Shown here: positions 63,566 to 64,000 of the stretch, one piece after another | Layout: each line of letters starts with the position of its first letter | How positions within the stretch are numbered: position 1 is the stretch's first letter | DNA from: LH-M37 sp965602855 | GTDB taxonomy: Bacteria; Pseudomonadota; Gammaproteobacteria; SZUA-229 | Direction of reading: 5' to 3' | NCBI GenBank assembly: GCA_965602855.1 | Contig: CBFCZV010000005.1 | Location: 1-64,000 of the forward strand | DNA: 64,000 bases | Made by a program: the position numbers and the translations under genes | Notes under the pieces: model-generated | Databases searched by the model: none | Told to the model about the DNA's origin: nothing | Seen by the model: only the letters and a program-made list of their open reading frames with translations

Positions 63566-64000
63566 CTATGCGTGATATTCCTCAGCATTTCTGTCATCAA
63601 TGCTATCGATAATTTTGTCTTCTGGCTTATAAAGAATCATCGCGATATCAATCAGGTTTTTGGTTATTCTTGATGCATTGGAACTGTCGTTGGTTAATGA
63701 ACTGGCCATCTCGTTGGTGATTTCACCTTTTACAAGAAGTTCTTCTACGTGGCCAGTTAATAGTACGTCCATTTTTTCAGCTTTACTTCTTTGGTTGTTG
63801 ATTTTATCGAGGTGTTCTGCAAGGTTTTCAGCGGGGCCAATGCGTTTAATTTCTCGAACGACTTTGAGTATACGTCGTCTTAGTACGTTGTATTCTTTTC
63901 GTAATGTTTCGTTATCCGATCCCATGTAACGCTCGAGGTTCTCATGTAATGGTTTCATTCGTTTTACTATCTGCACCAGCAATCTATCTGCAACAAGGAT
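63566..64000 (-). CDS. C-terminal part of a gene cut by the window edge; possible Na/Pi symporter tail
   Basis: The reading frame is open to the last base of the window, so the gene starts outside it; 144 or more codons are visible. The visible part is helical and charged (KEYNVLRRRILKVVREIKRI) with EITNEMASSLTNDSSNASRIT, which resembles the PhoU-like cytoplasmic tail of Na/Pi cotransporter-family proteins. No membrane segment is visible in this part. The assignment is tentative. Confidence 0.55.
   Translation of the reverse strand: MLVADRLLVQIVKRMKPLHENLERYMGSDNETLRKEYNVLRRRILKVVREIKRIGPAENLAEHLDKINNQRSKAEKMDVLLTGHVEELLVKGEITNEMASSLTNDSSNASRITKNLIDIAMILYKPEDKIIDSIDDRNAEEYHA

Noticed and set aside
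1..64000. CRISPR arrays, transposases, integrases, toxin-antitoxin or phage genes.
   Set aside because: None was seen on either strand. The region looks like ordinary core chromosome.

Overview
The window looks like chromosome of a free-living or symbiotic chemolithoautotrophic gammaproteobacterium, probably a sulfur oxidiser. This is inferred, because no sulfur-oxidation gene lies inside the window. The evidence is a large RuBisCO region carrying both form I (cbbLS) and form II (cbbM) enzymes with cbbQ/cbbO and a divergent cbbR, and dispersed Calvin-cycle or 2-phosphoglycolate genes (rpe, gph, rpiA, cbbY, glycine cleavage). Gene order also matches enteric and pseudomonad chromosomes: crp beside an OsmC/YhfA gene, rplM-rpsI, and fau-6S RNA-zapA divergent from ygfB-pepP-ubiH-ubiI.

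Layout. 0.2-9.2 kb: carbon-fixation cluster on the minus strand (cbbL, cbbS, a 103-aa unknown, cbbQ, cbbO, a 150-aa unknown, cbbM) with cbbR divergent. Both RuBisCO upstream regions contain ATAAG/CTTAT inverted repeats that may be CbbR sites. 9.4-15 kb: a 1660-aa exported beta-propeller/TPR/transglutaminase-like protein and a small exported TPR protein. 15-26.4 kb: rluA, gspA-gspB, a very large hybrid histidine kinase next to an HD-GYP response regulator, dusA, a DUF3187 protein, a class I cytochrome c and a CopD-like membrane protein. 26.5-33 kb: rpe-gph followed by trpE, a TIGR03790-like exported protein, trpG, trpD and trpC, with a small Trp-containing ORF before trpE. 33-38.2 kb: crp/osmC, a DUF885 protein, coq7, a thioredoxin-like ferredoxin, an isolated promoter-terminator unit of about 84 nt, rplM-rpsI and tRNA-Gln. 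38.3-41.7 kb: two porins flanking an unknown exported protein. 41.7-54.3 kb: rpiA, ilvA, fau, 6S RNA, zapA, a ZapB-like protein, ygfB, pepP, ubiH, ubiI, and gcvT-gcvH-gcvPA-gcvPB. 54.3-64 kb: a diguanylate cyclase, a DsbA-like protein, a TSUP permease, cbbY, an ABC exporter, a small outer-membrane-like protein, a thioredoxin, nei, a lipoprotein, a PAS-GGDEF-EAL protein and a truncated gene at the window edge.

How they fit together. CbbR is the likely regulator of the two RuBisCOs and CbbQO their activase. CbbY and Gph clear inhibitory or wasteful phosphates, and Rpe and RpiA regenerate pentose phosphates. The glycine cleavage operon could finish salvage of photorespiratory glycolate. UbiH, UbiI and Coq7 together supply three ubiquinone ring hydroxylations. 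No transposase, integrase, CRISPR array or prophage gene was seen, so this appears to be core chromosome. The least explained items are the 84-nt unit before rplM, the giant multidomain exported protein, the small unknowns in the RuBisCO cluster and the TIGR03790-like gene inside the trp operon.
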